Numbered from the stretch's first letter, positions 37,701 through 50,739 are shown. The stretch is DNA of 64,000 nucleotides from Montifringilla adamsi (GCA_017590115.1 JAGGNK010012448.1:2995922-3059921), one strand, 5' to 3'. Numbers and translations: made by a program. Notes: a model not told the origin generated them from the letters alone.

Positions 37701-38964
37701 TAATAACAACCAATATCTCTTGAGCAAATGTAGAGCCACAGGGATGAGCCAAGGAAAACATATTAAAAATGAAAGTCACTGAAAAACCTCGATAAAAAGA
37801 AACACTTTCACATGTGACCAATCACAGTTTGGTAGTCAAGTGTCCAAAATCAGTAAAAAAAATTATAATAACAAAAAAAAAAAAAAAAGAAAGATAGAAG
37901 AAGCATGCTAGACTAGAAAAGTCTATCTACAAACATGACTGTCACACAGCATTTTAGATGAGTCAGGCAAAAGAACTGTTCACCTATAGCTTCAGGAGAA
38001 AAAAAAAAGTAGGGAGTGAACGGAATATACGAGAAGGTCCTTAACCTATGACAAGTCATGGATTTCCATTTTGGCAGCTGGCTGAAGATCTAGAGAAAGA
38101 TTAGTGTATGCTACTGTGCAAAAGGAATTAGTGCATTTCTCTCATTGAAGATGGATGAGGTCATGAGGTCGGTGCTTTGCCTTCCTGAGTCAAATTTCAT
38201 ATTGTACAAACTTTTTCAAGATGCACCAGCTTGTGCTGTGTGACCCATTACCAGCAGTAGGCTCTTCAGTTACCACTGCAGCAGCAAGAAGGGCTAGTGC
38301 TTAAATCAGAAGCAACAAAGAAGAGTTTCACTAATTCCTTTAATGTTCCTTCAAGACAAAAATGCATTTCCTTAATATATATTTCAAAAAAATGGATTTG
38401 ACAAGATAGCATTTGCTGCAAAGCTCAAATTGTAATGAAATTTACATTATAAAGGTTGACAATATGATCATTATATTTAAAACCTCTTGAACAAGATCCT
38501 TTCCATACTGATGTCAAATTACTTGAATTCAAGTGGTGTTATGGCCCATCCTGATGTTCTGTAGGGATATTTCCGAAGAAAATCAATCTATTCTGATGCA
38601 ATTTATTCTCTTATTCTCTCAAAATTCATATTGCAGGAGTTAAGCATAGATCTTCTTTTGAATTTACCATGTTTTATGAACACTGCCAGAAGAACTCATT
38701 TGTAAATACAAGATAGAGGTGGTGTTAACTCCGCCTTTTCTTCAGACATCAGAATGGACCTATCTATGTGAACAGGAAAAGTATTTTGTCTGTCTACAAG
38801 TTAGAAGCTGTAGATGATGGAGCATGGAAATTTCACTCATTTTACATTTCCACAGTGTTTACATTTTTTGCAAATTTGGCAACTATCTTGTAACTCTTGA
38901 TGATTTCACGTCTGAAATAATGATTTAATGAGAAGCTCCAAATATTATCTATTTTAGGAGAAAA
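34747..38964. other. Unassigned AT-rich intergenic sequence
   Basis: About 4.2 kb without recognised gene or transposon. Contains the ATT-rich repeat at 36700-36764, TTAATTAA-rich sequence near 36925-36990 and an A16 run at 37873-37888. Confidence 0.5.
36700..36764. repeat. Degenerate ATT/TTA trinucleotide microsatellite
   Basis: TATTATTATT followed by T run, then imperfect TTATTATCATAATAATTATTATC units, partly self-complementary. Confidence 0.88.
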
Positions 38965-38998
38965 GGCGGGGGGGCGGGGGGGGGCAGGGGAGTGTGGG
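38965..38998 (+). other. G-run cluster, candidate G-quadruplex
   Basis: Four plus-strand G runs of 7, 9, 4 and 3 bases, separated by C, CA and AGTGT, at about 38968-38998. This meets the usual G3+N1-7 rule for an intramolecular G-quadruplex. It lies about 30 bp before the ERVL LTR start. The run length may be inexact because such sequence is hard to read. Confidence 0.85.
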
Positions 38999-39030
38999 AA
39001 AAGACATTGGGCATGTGAACCCTCACAGAA

Positions 39031-39437
39031 TGTGGCCGTCTTGGTTCTGGCCTGGAAAGGGTTATTTCTTCAAGTAACCAGGAGGGGGCATGGCTAAGAC
39101 ACAGAGGTTATTCTATACCACCTCTTGTCATTGCCAGGGGGCAGGGAGAAGGCAGTCTTTTCCAGCAAGAAGAGGTTCTTTCTGTTGAAAAAATGGAAGG
39201 AGCCACTATCTATTATTGTGTGTTTTTTCTGTGGGAATCATTCCTCTTCTTACACCTTTTGTTATTAATATTGCTGCTGTTACTGTTCATTTTCATATCT
39301 CATTGCTGTTTCCAGTAAATTGTTCTAATCCCAACCTGTGATCTTTGTCCTTTGTGGCTACAGCAGGAGCGGGGCTGCAGTGTGTGTTCTTTCTGTGGGA
39401 GTACTAAATTGGACACTACAATTCCTAAACCACAACA
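39031..39437 (+). mobile_element. ERVL-type solo LTR, plus orientation
   Basis: About 407 bp beginning TGTGGCCGTCTTGGTTCTGG and ending CCTAAACCACAACA, matching a bird ERVL LTR I recognise ('ccataccac..cttgtcat', 'ttgttattaatattgctgctg', 'tttccagtaaattgttct', 'ctttgtggctacag..ggagcgg'). The 3' AGTAAA near 39312 is in the place of a polyadenylation signal for this LTR type. No 5-bp target duplication is visible (cagaa before, ctggc after), so one end may be lost or misplaced, or flanks diverged. Two CTCF-like cores, at 39078-39091 and 39131-39144, lie inside. No retroviral coding region is next to it. Confidence 0.85.
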
Positions 39438-39954
39438 CTGGCTGTTTTCAGCTGCATGAGATATTATTTTCTGAAGAGTCAAAACATAAGTGTAAATAAT
39501 ACCTCTTTTTTCTCCCTGTTTGTATACAAGTAAAACATAAGACATCTCAGGACCTGTCCCAGTATTTTTCCCATCAATTAATGAAAAATTGCTTGTTGAA
39601 CTGGGATTTGCACCCAGCAACAGACCTGTGTTATTCTAAGCTGAATAGTTCTTTCTGTAACAACTGGCAAACTATGATCATATCTGTAGGAGGTATTGAG
39701 CCAAGCAAGAACTGAAAACCTTAACAAAAGGTAAACAGAACATAACCAATCAGTTGCTTTAAGAGAACTATAAAAACAAGGAGCAACTGTTTTTCAAAGC
39801 ATTAGAAACTTGGTTAAGATCTTCTATTGAATTCTAATAGAGAAAACACAGTCCTTAGCAATTCAGATGTCCAAGAAAGATGAAGCGTTCCAAAATGAAA
39901 ATACATATTTTAAAAAATTTAACCTTAAGCAAAGCCAAGAAAGCATCTTAAAAT
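39438..39954. other. Unassigned intergenic sequence
   Basis: Nothing recognised between the LTR and the next CR1 fragment. Confidence 0.45.
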
Positions 39955-40141
39955 ATAGAATCACAGAATCACACAGTCAATTAATATGGAAAAGACCTCT
40001 AAGATCATCAAGTCCAACCTATGACCAAACACCACCTTCTCAACCAGACCATGGCACTGAGTGCCGCATCCAGTCTCTCCACACTTCCAGGGACAGTGAC
40101 CGCACCACCTCCCTGAGCAGCCCATTCCAATGCTCAGTCAG
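39955..40141 (-). mobile_element. CR1: Short CR1 LINE 3' fragment, minus orientation
   Basis: Begins on the plus strand with atagaatcacagaatcacac (inverted CR1 tail), then 'aagacctctaagatcatcaa', 'gtccaacc', 'ccatggcactgagtgcc' and 'accacctccctgagcagcc', ending about 40141. Wording agrees with the copy at 1331-1683, so the same subfamily, but truncated much earlier. Confidence 0.95.
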
Positions 40142-43100
40142 ATGAATATGAATACAGATGAATATGACAAAATTACCATAATAATGTCTAGAATTAGTCC
40201 AATTAATGGTAGTAGGAGAAAAAAAGCCATCCTAACCAGAATGACAAAACCTCACACAACTTTATCTCCATCCGCAATTAAATCAAATAATCTGTTAATC
40301 AAAAAGGAGAAAAATACCTGTATATATATACAGTCTGTAGCGTGTGATAACTTCCAATACAATCAGAAAATATTTGAGTTGAGGAGAGGCTTATATATGA
40401 ATTACAAGAATTACAAAACAAGACGTTTCTGAATTTAGTGAACAGCATGTCAGCTGGGGAACTTTGGTAGGAGAAATGCAGTTATGATGAATTAATCACT
40501 ATGAGAACAGTGAGATAAAAGTCTTGCACTATCTTGGACTTATTTTTTTAGCCCTTGTTTAGAAAAAAGACAGTGTTCTCCTTATGAGATGTGCAATTCC
40601 TAAAGTGTGTAATCTAAATTTTTCTATAACAATTAATTTACTGCCACTGCAAGTAACATTTATCTGAATCAGGACATTAGAAAAGCTGCTATGCATTTAC
40701 ACTTCTTTTTGTTTTTATATCACAGACTAGTTAGTCGTAATCCAATAATCCCATTTTACTCTGATACAGCACTTCTTGCAAGGATTGTGCAAATAAGAAG
40801 TCTTATATCTCATCATGATGTGTCTTGTGATTCGTGCTGCCGTCACAGGCAGCAAAAAAAGAGGTGGATTGGTTGTTATAGAATTTCTCACACTGCATCA
40901 TCAATTCATTATTTTCCAAAGAAAAAGACACACCGTGGTACTCCTCATCAACCTATTAGTTTATGCCTTTGCTTTAATTCTTATTTTACCTGAAAATTCA
41001 CGTATACTTACATCAGGCATTGTGTTATCCTTTAGGATTCCACATTTTTCAGTTGTCGTCTCTGTCCTGCTGCCTAGGTGCCCTCTCCTAACAATTTTTA
41101 TACCCTTCTGTCAAATATGATTGAATCTGATAATAAGATTGAGTCTGAAGACACTTATGTTCCTACAGATGTCCTGAAAATTGGCATCTGAACGGAGAAA
41201 GAGGCAAAGAATGAAGCACCGGCAAAATTTTTCTTTTTCCATTTTGTAAGCCAGTCAGCATGCACAGAGCCTAAAAAGTTATGGTATGTACTGCCTTTGC
41301 CAAGTAGTGTTTGACCCCATTGCAGGAGCTGGGTAGAAATCAAACTACCTGTACCTATGATATGAGTAACACCTCCTACCTCTCAATTTCCCTGCATTCT
41401 GTGGAGCTGATTCCCACAGAGACACAGGTGCAAGATGTTGCTGATGTGCTGACAAGAAGACCCATTGCTCTATAAAACACAGCAAAGGCAGGCATACAGG
41501 TTCTCTGGCAAATTACCCCACCAAAAAGAGAGGTGAGAATACAGCTTGTCCCATGTCAGTAAATCCCCTGTTTAAACCTATTAAGAGCACTGGATCCCAT
41601 GCAATTTTCAAAAGCCAAAAACTGCTGATCTTTTGTTCTGTAGTTTCTTGTCTTCATTTAATATGTGTTGTTTAGTTCTTATCAGAAAACCAGCCCTAAT
41701 TATTTATCACATTTCAAATTTGGACATCACTTGTAACCATTATTATGGTGAGTTAAACCACAGCTGATTGTGCTTCCAGTTAGAATTCTAATTTGCTAGA
41801 GCTTGACCCATGTCAACACACTGTGTTTATTTAAAAAGTCTTGTAATGACCAGCCTGGATTTTACTCCCTCCTTCTCAATATAGCTAAAAAATTATAATC
41901 TGACAGTTCACTAAACACCTGACTTGTTTCAACACTTCTTTCAGCACACTTAATTTTTAATATACTGCCATTGTAAGTGTCTTTTTCCTACCCTGTTCTA
42001 TACACAATGAGGTCAGGTCAATGAACAGCTGAAGCCTCTTTTTTGTTTTCCCCCTGAGTCAGTAATAATGAATGTATTGTTTGTGAAAGGTTTAGAGCTG
42101 ATAGCAAAAATAGAGGTAGCACTAATCTGGCCTTTGGCTGTCAGAGCAACTTGATTCTGAATTCATTGCGAGGGGGTGAGAACCACCATCTCCTGGGTAA
42201 TAATTCAATCCTATCTTTCTGTTCATTGAGCCCATAGACTTCCTTTGCCACATTAATTCCACTTGAACTATAATAACCTTCTGGCTGGGAACTGCTATTG
42301 ATAAATCACAAGAGAAACTGGCAAACTGACATTGGAGGTGGCCAAGCAATTGTGCACAATAGGAAAATTCAAAATGAAGTGGGATCAATAACTACCATTG
42401 TCAGGAAAAAAAGTATATCTTTTTTTTCTAATTTTAGACAGATTAAGACATGCTACAAGCACTCACAGTACTGGAGATTTTGAATACCCAGTACTATTTT
42501 ACTTCAGGCAGAATTTTTCAATCAACTCTTAGTTAATTAAATATGAAACAATCCAAATTACATTAACCAATGCCTGCTTTCACTTCAGTTCACAGTATCA
42601 TAATAATACTTTGTTCTTCTGTCTTTTTATCTATTTTTACAGAGTTTTATCCTTCACTCATTCAGGAGCTCTTAAGAACCTGCCCTGGAGGATGCCCACT
42701 GTATTCAGTCAGTCCCTGAATGATAACAATCAGACTGTCAGGAATGAAATCGTCTATGGCTACTTATGTACTGGAGGAAAAATGAAACTTGCAACCTACT
42801 AGAGCACATAACCATCTATTGTCATTGAATGCCATCCTCACCTCCACCTCATTTTAAATTTCCTGTTGCATTTTATATGCTGCATCTTTTCCCCAGTGGC
42901 TCTGATCTTCAAAAATTCACAGGTCTGTATAACTTCATTTATGCAAGCAATCCAACCGAAATCAAAAGGACTATATGCAGCTAATGAAAACACGCATGGT
43001 TTATAAACCCATGAGAGACTAAGGACTTAATGATCTCTTCAAGAGTGGATTTCATCTTGTAAAATGCTCATGGCTCACACAATTCCAGGATAACATGAAC

Positions 43101-43732
43101 CTTGGTGAGGAACTTGCTCATAATAGATAAGGCTGATCAATATTTGGCAATTCCCTCTGTGAAGTGCAACTAGGTTAACATTCCAATTTATAAAGAATAC
43201 TACAAAAAAAAAATCCTCCTTAAAAAAGGCAAGCACCTGGGATAATTATTTAAAAAAAGAAAAACAGATTCGGTGGCTGATATTTTCAATTTAAATTTAA
43301 GACAGGTGTTTCCCCTAGTAATAAGGCACATATATTCCATTTGAAAGAAATGAATTTGAGTTTCTGTTTTCTCATTTTTTCTTTAGTACAACTTAGAAAA
43401 CAAATATTGTTTTTAAATAACTTCATTTTGTTTTGAAACTTCCCATGCTAAGGAAACCATTTCCCACAACCTGTGTTGGTTAATTTCCATTTTTCACATG
43501 CCATTTTATTTACAATTTCCAAATTTACTGTGGTAGTCAAGTGAAGTACACATTTTCAGTTTAAACATGTTTTTGTAAAGGCTCATTTTTGATGCAACAT
43601 AATTGCTCCAATTACTCTGAAAGTTTTATATTTTGGGCTTGCTAGCCATCTGGTTTTTTTCTTTTTTCTTAATTCTTTCCCCACCTCCCCTTGGCCCCGC
43701 TGCCCGATTCTTTCTTTTCCAATTCTCAGTGG
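40142..43732. other. Unassigned AT-rich intergenic sequence
   Basis: About 3.6 kb with no gene, RNA or recognised transposon. Overlapping frames of about 100 codons at 40691-41120 have no domain resemblance. Confidence 0.5.
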
Positions 43733-44585
43733 ATCTCAGAATTTCACAGTATTTTTAGGGTTGGAAAGGACCTCTGCAGATCTTCCAGTCCAACCCATAT
43801 ACAAAGGTGAGAGAGCAGGTGACACAGGAACACATGCAGAGGAATTTTAAATGTCTCCAGGTAAGAAGAGTCCACAACCTCCCCAGGCAGCTGTTCCAGT
43901 GCTCTGCCATCCTCAGTGTAAAGAAATTCTTCCTCTTGATGAGGTGAAACTTCTTGTGTTTCAGTTTATGGCCATTGCTCCTTCTCTTGTTTCTGGGCAC
44001 CACTGAAAAGAGTCTGGCACCATCCTCCTGCCACCCACCTTTGAGATATTTCCATGTATTGGTGAGATCCCCTCTCAGTCTTCTCTTCTCCAGACCAAAC
44101 AGTCCCAGCTCCCAGAGTCTCTCCTCATGAGAGAGAAGCTCCAGACCCCTGATCATCCTTGTGGCCCTCCACTGGACCCTCTCCAGTAGCTCCTTGTCTC
44201 CCTTGTGCTGAGGAGCCCAGAACTGGACACAGCACTCCAGGTGTGGCCTCACTAGGGCTGAGTAGAGGGGGAGGATCACCTCCCTCGACCTGCTGGCCAC
44301 ACTCTTGCCAATGCACCCCAGGATGACATTGGCCCTCCTGGCCACGGGGACACTGATGGCTCATGGACAGCTTGTGATCCACCAGGAGCCCCAGGTCCTT
44401 TTCCACAGAGCTGCTCTGCAGGAGGTCAGCCCCAGCCTGTGCTGGCACTTGGGGCAGTTCCTCCCCAGCTGCAGGACCTGGCACCTGCCCTTATGGACCC
44501 TCCACCCAATGTTCCAACTTAACAAGGCCCTGCTGAATGGCAGCACCACCTTCAGGTGCCTCAGCCAGCCCACTCGGTTTTGTAG
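43733..44585 (-). mobile_element. CR1: CR1 LINE 3' fragment, best preserved copy
   Basis: About 850 bp, minus orientation, much more GC-rich than its surroundings. The inverted tail is tctcagaatttcacagtatt, followed by 'ggttggaaaggacctctgca' and 'ccagtccaaccc'. It continues through the ORF2 C-terminal region to upstream wording such as 'caggtcctgcagctgggga' (inverted) near 44465 and ends near 44585. The long open frame at 43755-44345 and closeness to consensus wording suggest it is younger than the other copies. Its wording differs from both other CR1 groups in the window, so it is a third subfamily. Confidence 0.96.
43755..44345 (-). pseudogene. CR1 ORF2 C-terminal remnant, 196 codons
   Basis: The longest open frame in the window. 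It encodes the C-terminal part of the CR1 ORF2 protein, downstream of the reverse-transcriptase catalytic box: NVILGCIGKSVASRSREVIL (about residues 6-25), then LYSALVRPHLECCVQFWAP (about 27-45), ELLERVQWRATRMIRGLE (about 52-69) and RLWELGLFGLEKRRLRGDL (about 76-94). These are standard CR1 C-terminal landmarks. The last part lacks the usual frame, so one or more small indels lie downstream. The ATG is internal to the ancestral ORF and the endonuclease and catalytic regions are absent, so it cannot encode an active enzyme. Confidence 0.9.
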
Positions 44586-44838
44586 GACTTATAGGTAAGA
44601 ATTTCGTTCAGTAACGTGAGATGCTATCACAGAGACCACCAATGTACCTTAAAGAGTGTCTCAGAGCTGCTGCCTCTGTGATGTGAGGATGACTGTGCTA
44701 GAGAAGTCCTCCTGTGTACACTGATGGCCACATGAGAACAGTGGGACATGGCCTGCAGAATATCACACTGAGTAACTCACGGAGATTAGAAAGACAAAGC
44801 AGGGTGTGTTGAGAGATCAGCTGTGTTGGATAAAGGCT

Positions 44839-44857
44839 AAAAAAAAAAAAAAAAAAA
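44839..44857. repeat. Poly(A) run, 19 bp
   Basis: Nineteen A; no retrocopy recognised before it. Confidence 0.95.
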
Positions 44858-45275
44858 GAATAGGATGAATGCTTTCACTCCACTGGGAAGATGAGAACTA
44901 CTTAATATGTTTGTGGGCATCCCTAGAATGGATTTTTAATCAACAATTCTCATTTACTGGAAGAGTGAGCCTATGAACAGACTAATACTACTGAGTGACA
45001 TTATGGGCCATTCATCTGCTTAACTTGTCTGAAAATTTGAGCCACCAGTGAAGGATTATTATTGATTTTCAGGCTGTCTTTGTTAAATGCCTGATATACT
45101 GTACCATTCTCTTCTTCTACTCTCCCTCCATTGTCACTGATATTAAAATGAAACCCACCTATTATCTAATCAATCATGCCTGATAACATTTCTCACAGTA
45201 AGATGATGTGCATCATATTTACTCACTGAGACTGAAAGATGGAATTTCAATCACTCAGGAAATGTACATTCACAT

Positions 45276-45304
45276 ATATTTATTTATTTATTTATTTATT
45301 TATT
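45276..45304. repeat. TTTA microsatellite
   Basis: About six TTTA units. Confidence 0.95.
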
Positions 45305-48300
45305 GCTTTTGATAAACTGGGAACTACTGCAGCAATTAATTAAAGCTATTTAACAGATTCTATATGAGGCAGCAGCTATTGCTTTGTGGTTGAGATGTTG
45401 AACTAAGCTGAAGAGCTGTCATTTATGCTTCTGGTTTCGGCAAACCTTTCTCTTGTAACTTTGGCAAAAGTGATCAATTTCTCTGGGCCACAACTCTGGC
45501 AATAAAAAATTAGCTACAAATTTTCTGTAATTTAGAAACTAAGGACAAAACTCTACTTTTCATCTGCATGGTAGGTAACTATGCAGACAGATAAGAAATG
45601 GGGCAAGTTGAAAATGCCACAGTTAAAGAAAGAGGTTTTCTCTTAGAAAATAAAAAGAATAATGTTACAGTATCTGCATGTCTGCCTGGGGTTCACCAGT
45701 CAGGAACAATCCTTAGGAATTATCTTAGCAGCTCCAACAGAGAGGGTGAGATGGAGATTTCACATTGGGAGTCTAATGAGCAATGAATTTCCAGGTCATC
45801 AGTACCCCATCCTCTTTGGCATAATAAAACCTCAGAAAAATAATAGACCCAAAAATCTTTGGGAGTTTGACCAGATACAAAAAGAAAAGAAAACCTTCTT
45901 TTTGGATTTTCCAATTGGCAAAGACCTAATCTTGAGTATGAAGTAGATTATTAGCAGATGTAAGAGATGGAAGGGAAAAAAGGCTTACTTCATTGAAGAC
46001 CTATATTTACTCTAAAGGACTTGAATTTTACAGTCTGTTTCATATGGTGTTAATGTCAAAATCTGAGCTTCAGAGTTTTCATACAGTTTGGGTAATCTGA
46101 GGACACATGTCCCAAGAGAGAAGTTTCTACACTGTCTGAAGAATTCAGAGAGAACCCAGGAGTAAACCCATATCTCCTTTGTATGTAATGCTACAAATAG
46201 GGGTAGCTGATGAAAGTAAAGCAGTAATTACTGTTACAGATACCCTAGGAATATGCTGTTTCCAAAAAAATTTATTGTAAGTCTATTGTTACAAGCAATA
46301 CAACTTTCTTTAGTAACTTGTAAAATCATTTTGGCAGAACTGTTTGCAATATATCAATTGTATAAGGAGATTTTGTCCTTAAGTTTAGATGTTTCCAAAG
46401 ATTGCTGACATATGTCCTGAAATACTTCTATTAAACTATTATTTTCAGTAGCCTTTTAGGTTGTCTACATTCATTTGATTTATCCAGATTTCTGTGATTA
46501 AAAAATGGAAAATATTTTCTCAGCAACACACCTTATATGCATTATTTTCTGTAGCCTCTGCAATGAACCAGTCCCCTCAGCTAGTTTTCTCCATTAGCAG
46601 TTACTTGAACTCTAATGGCATAAATAAGCAGTACCTACATAAAAAGACATAACCAAATATATTTTTATGGCCTTTGTTTCCTTTACCCTGCAATGTTGTC
46701 TGACATGTAGAAGAAGATATCCTCTTATATTAAATTATCTTTTCCACTTCAATTCACCTTATTTTTCTCACTGCCTTTCTTACTGAAATGGAGTGCACGT
46801 GAATTTGTCCCAATCCTTTTCTGCAGCATAGTGATTTGCCCATAGCTGTTTGGAAGAGCATATTTCAGTCTTCTACTGAATGGACCATTTCTGAGGCGTT
46901 ATGGGCTCCTAAATAATAGTTCACTTCATTTAGCCTGAGAGGAACAAAGGAGGTTGATACCAGGATGTAGATGAGGTGTCTGAAGTTCACACAGAATCTC
47001 CATCTGAATCAACTCTTTCTAGGCTAAAGCAGGGCAGGACTGCCAGGGTGCTGAGAGGAGGAATTTTTCCTCATGGGTCTTCACATTATTTCACAGCAGA
47101 ATGTGACCCAAAGGCTGGGTGAAAGAATTAGGTCTCTCTTGGATGACCTCTGAGACCAGAACTCATGATATTTACCAAAATGAATATGCTGAGTCCAAGG
47201 AATTTATCAAAGAACACAGTTATCTAGGGAAGTAACTGAGAAATACTACTATGAATATTTTCAGTACCCAGTCATCTATACCCTTCTTTTCCTATGTAAT
47301 TGATATTTTTTGTTGTCCAAGAAAAGCAGCTTGTTTCTAGATTTTACCTAGTTTCTAAATTACTACATGGCTACATTTTATGCAAATTACACCTTGGACA
47401 CATTGTAAGGCAAAAAGGGGAAACTCATGGTGCACATGTCATATTTAAATAGAACTTATTTGTTCACAGGGATTTATGAATAATTTTTCCCTCAATAAGG
47501 GGGAAGAAAAGGCACAAGTTCATACTAGAACTGGAACATATATATCTATATATAACCACAGGTTAAAATTATTCGGACTGTATATACTGTCTAGTCATGG
47601 CCACCATGAGTAAAGAGCTGTTTGTTTTACACATTTGCAAGAGCCAAGCTGATTGATAGAGACAAAATAATCTCATCAAAATAATTTGATGGCTAAGTAC
47701 TCTCTATTGCAAGAACTCTGAGACAGTATCCAGTATCTGAAAGTTTAGTGTGCTAAATTGCTAGGTGCCTGATAACACCTTTTTTTTAGCACAAGAGATC
47801 TGTCCTATTATTATCAAAATGTCTGTAGAAGAGTTTTTTCAGAGCATGAGATATTGTGTCCAACAAAAGCAGTAAGAAAAACAACAATCCAATAATGCTC
47901 TTCAATTACCTCTGAATCCAAAAAACCCTGAAAAAAGCACCTGAGGAAACAAAATGAACACAACCCACCTCCCCATAACTAGGGAACCTGGGGACAACAT
48001 TAATTGCTAATGGGAGTAAATATTTCAGTTCTTGCTACGAAATTTTCCTGTATTAAAATAAAAGCAATAAATGTGAGCACCATTTTTGCACTTTCTTCAT
48101 GGCTTTATATATTACCCCAACAGCTCTTATTGCAGAAGGGTTCAGTGGCAGCATCGGAAGGACCACTGCCACCAGGGAGTTGTTCTATTGTGGCAGGACT
48201 GGAGTCAAACTCAGGAAGTGACTGAAAATCAGAAGGGAAATAGATGAAATTTCTACTTCAGTGAAAGCCACCCTTTCCACACTTGTACGATGCCCTGTGC

Positions 48301-50579
48301 TTCCTTTTTATTCTGGAAAGACATTCTGACTCTTTTTTTCTAGAACAGAGAAAATTACAAATAGGGAAATTCACACTCTGCATTTTCCTGAGTGGCTCTG
48401 AATATATTTCTTAAACTTTTCTCCCTCCTGTTCCCTCATTTATTATGTTCAGATTTGCAAAGACTTTTCAGTGTGTTAATCTTCATTTAACACTGATCAG
48501 AGGAACCTCAGAGGAGAAAAAGACAGATTCTCAGATTATGTAAATCAGTATAGCTCTGCTGTTACTGTTGCACAATTGCTGACACTTCGGGGCACAGAGC
48601 TCATAAAACACTGTGTTTGTAAAAACAATGCCAAACCATGGGTTTTGGTACTGCAAAGGAGTTAAACAGACAAATAGAAATTGCAGCTGCATCAAAAATA
48701 GAAGGAACTGGAGCTAAACTAGCCCATCTTGCGTGGTAGCCTTTCATATCTTTTTCATTGGCAGCACCTGTTACACCTGAGTCTGCTGTGCTTATGGTCC
48801 CTTTTGTGAATACACCCACAGTCTTGTGGGTTCAACACTAATGTTTAACTGACAGATGAATAAATAAATAAGCCTCTCCTTTTGAAAGAATTTCAACCCT
48901 GAATATTTCTGTCTACATTTTACAAACACATTGAGAAAACTAAGAAAGGCATTAATTACATCAGTCCAGAGAGATCCAGCCATACTAGCATTATGAAGCC
49001 ATGACATACAAAATACAGCATCACCCTTTCCTTCTCCGTGCTGAAGTTGCTTTCCTCCGTAATGACAGGTTGAGAAGTACACAGCTATTCTTTGAGTCAG
49101 TTGTAGGAACCAGCAGGATAAGACATTAACAAGCTTAAAAGGTATTACCTGTCTAGCCCTACCAGGAGGTTTATGCTGACTGTAGGGGTTTCATATATCT
49201 CTTATACTTTCATGAGGGAATTAGTTAAAATTGCCATAGTGGAAAGTATTTGATTTAGATTAATCTGGATTTCTCAAGCAGTGGAGACTCATTACTCTGA
49301 TTGGCTGTTCTACCCATACTGCCCTTAATGCTCTAACTATATACTCAGGAAAAAAGCCTTCAGTTCAAAGCTCTTGGTGGATAAGTAAAATGGATCATTA
49401 TTATCTTTTCAAGAAACCTTTAAAAGACTTAGAAGAACAAACTGAAAAATATATGTAAAGTGAGATATGTCCTCCAGCATTCAATCTGGGCATACATCAG
49501 GTTTTTGCCTTCTCAGATGACAAAAATTCTGATCTTGAGAGAAAAAGAGTGCTATATGTTAATCTTTTCACCTAAGAGATAGCCCTGACAATCTTACAGT
49601 GCTGGTGCAATTCATGCCTTTTTTGCAATATGACTGCATTACATGAGGTGGGATGTCCTGGGAATGCCCCAGTTAGTGTACCAAAACACAATGTGTTTCC
49701 ATGCTTTTGAACATTCTTAGTGTTCTTCAGTTCTGCATGTACACATATCAGAGATCTTTCCAGGCATGAAACTGTCAGAGCTATTAATGGGGACATACAG
49801 GAAAGTGAGAACTTTAGTGCCAGAAGCCCTTTGTCACTGTAAGAACAGGTTATTCCCAAATAATTTTTTTGTGGGAGCTGGTGTCAATCAGACAAGTTTT
49901 ATGACAGTGATGCAAGGGTGAATGCCCAGTTATGTTTTAATGTCTAATCTTTCAGCCATGCAGGCTGCTAAATCCTGGCATGGAGTAAAAATACCTGGAT
50001 TGTTCCTTTGGACTGTGCTTTCGGCTCTGATCTCAAATGTTTTAAAGGAACAGACATGTGAAGAGAACAGGCATTTCATGATACTGAAGTCTTTCAAGTG
50101 ATCCAAAACACTAGATGTTTATCCTTCTTTATGGATTACATGCATTTCTAAGTCATAAGACATCCATTGATCTTCCTTAGATGGTTTTTAAAAACTATCA
50201 GGATTATTAACAGTTCAGAGAAAGCTTGACATCACCAGCCAATAATTCTTGCAACTGTATATTTATAAGCTCTGCAATACTAATATCTTAATGTTAGAAT
50301 TATCTCCAATACAGTGATTCAGAGGCAGATGATCTGACAGAGGAAGCTACATTTTAAAAGTGCTATCAGAGATAATGTGTGGAGTCTTGACCTGATTCAA
50401 TTAGAGCTTTGCCCTTATGTTACCCAAGGGCATATTATCCAGCATTTATAAAGACATTGGCTTGGATAAATGAATGAGAAAAAAAAGCACTATTGTTTAC
50501 TCAGCAGGAGATGGACTGTGGAAATGGTTAGATTACCCTCTCATACAGACACACAATCTTATAAACACATGCACGCAGG

Positions 50580-50595
50580 CACACACACACACACA
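50580..50595. repeat. Short CA microsatellite
   Basis: Eight CA units in a wider ACAC-rich stretch (50545-50635). Confidence 0.93.
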
Positions 50596-50739
50596 GATAG
50601 AGACACAGTACACATACACAGGCAAGCACATGCATAAAACCCTAACAAAATCTCCTCAAAGTCATCTACATTCTCTGTTACCAAAACCATCATATTTTAA
50701 ATATGAGAGACAAAGCTGGGCAATTTTGATTTTTCTCTT

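Larger units (their letters stand above)
44586..50739. other. Unassigned AT-rich intergenic sequence
   Basis: About 6.2 kb without a recognised gene or RNA. Contains A19 at 44839-44857, a TTTA microsatellite at 45276-45304 and a CA run at 50580-50595. Sequence around 47130-47160 faintly resembles a CR1 3' end but is not convincing. Confidence 0.5.

Noticed and set aside
40691..41120. Two overlapping 100-codon frames
   Set aside because: No family resemblance, no splice or promoter context; consistent with chance.
47090..47175. Possible very old CR1 3' end ('ttggatgacctctgagacc')
   Set aside because: Only one short phrase fits; no tail and no upstream CR1 wording.
48120..48205. CCACCAGGGAGTTG as a CTCF site
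   Set aside because: The essential GGC core is missing.
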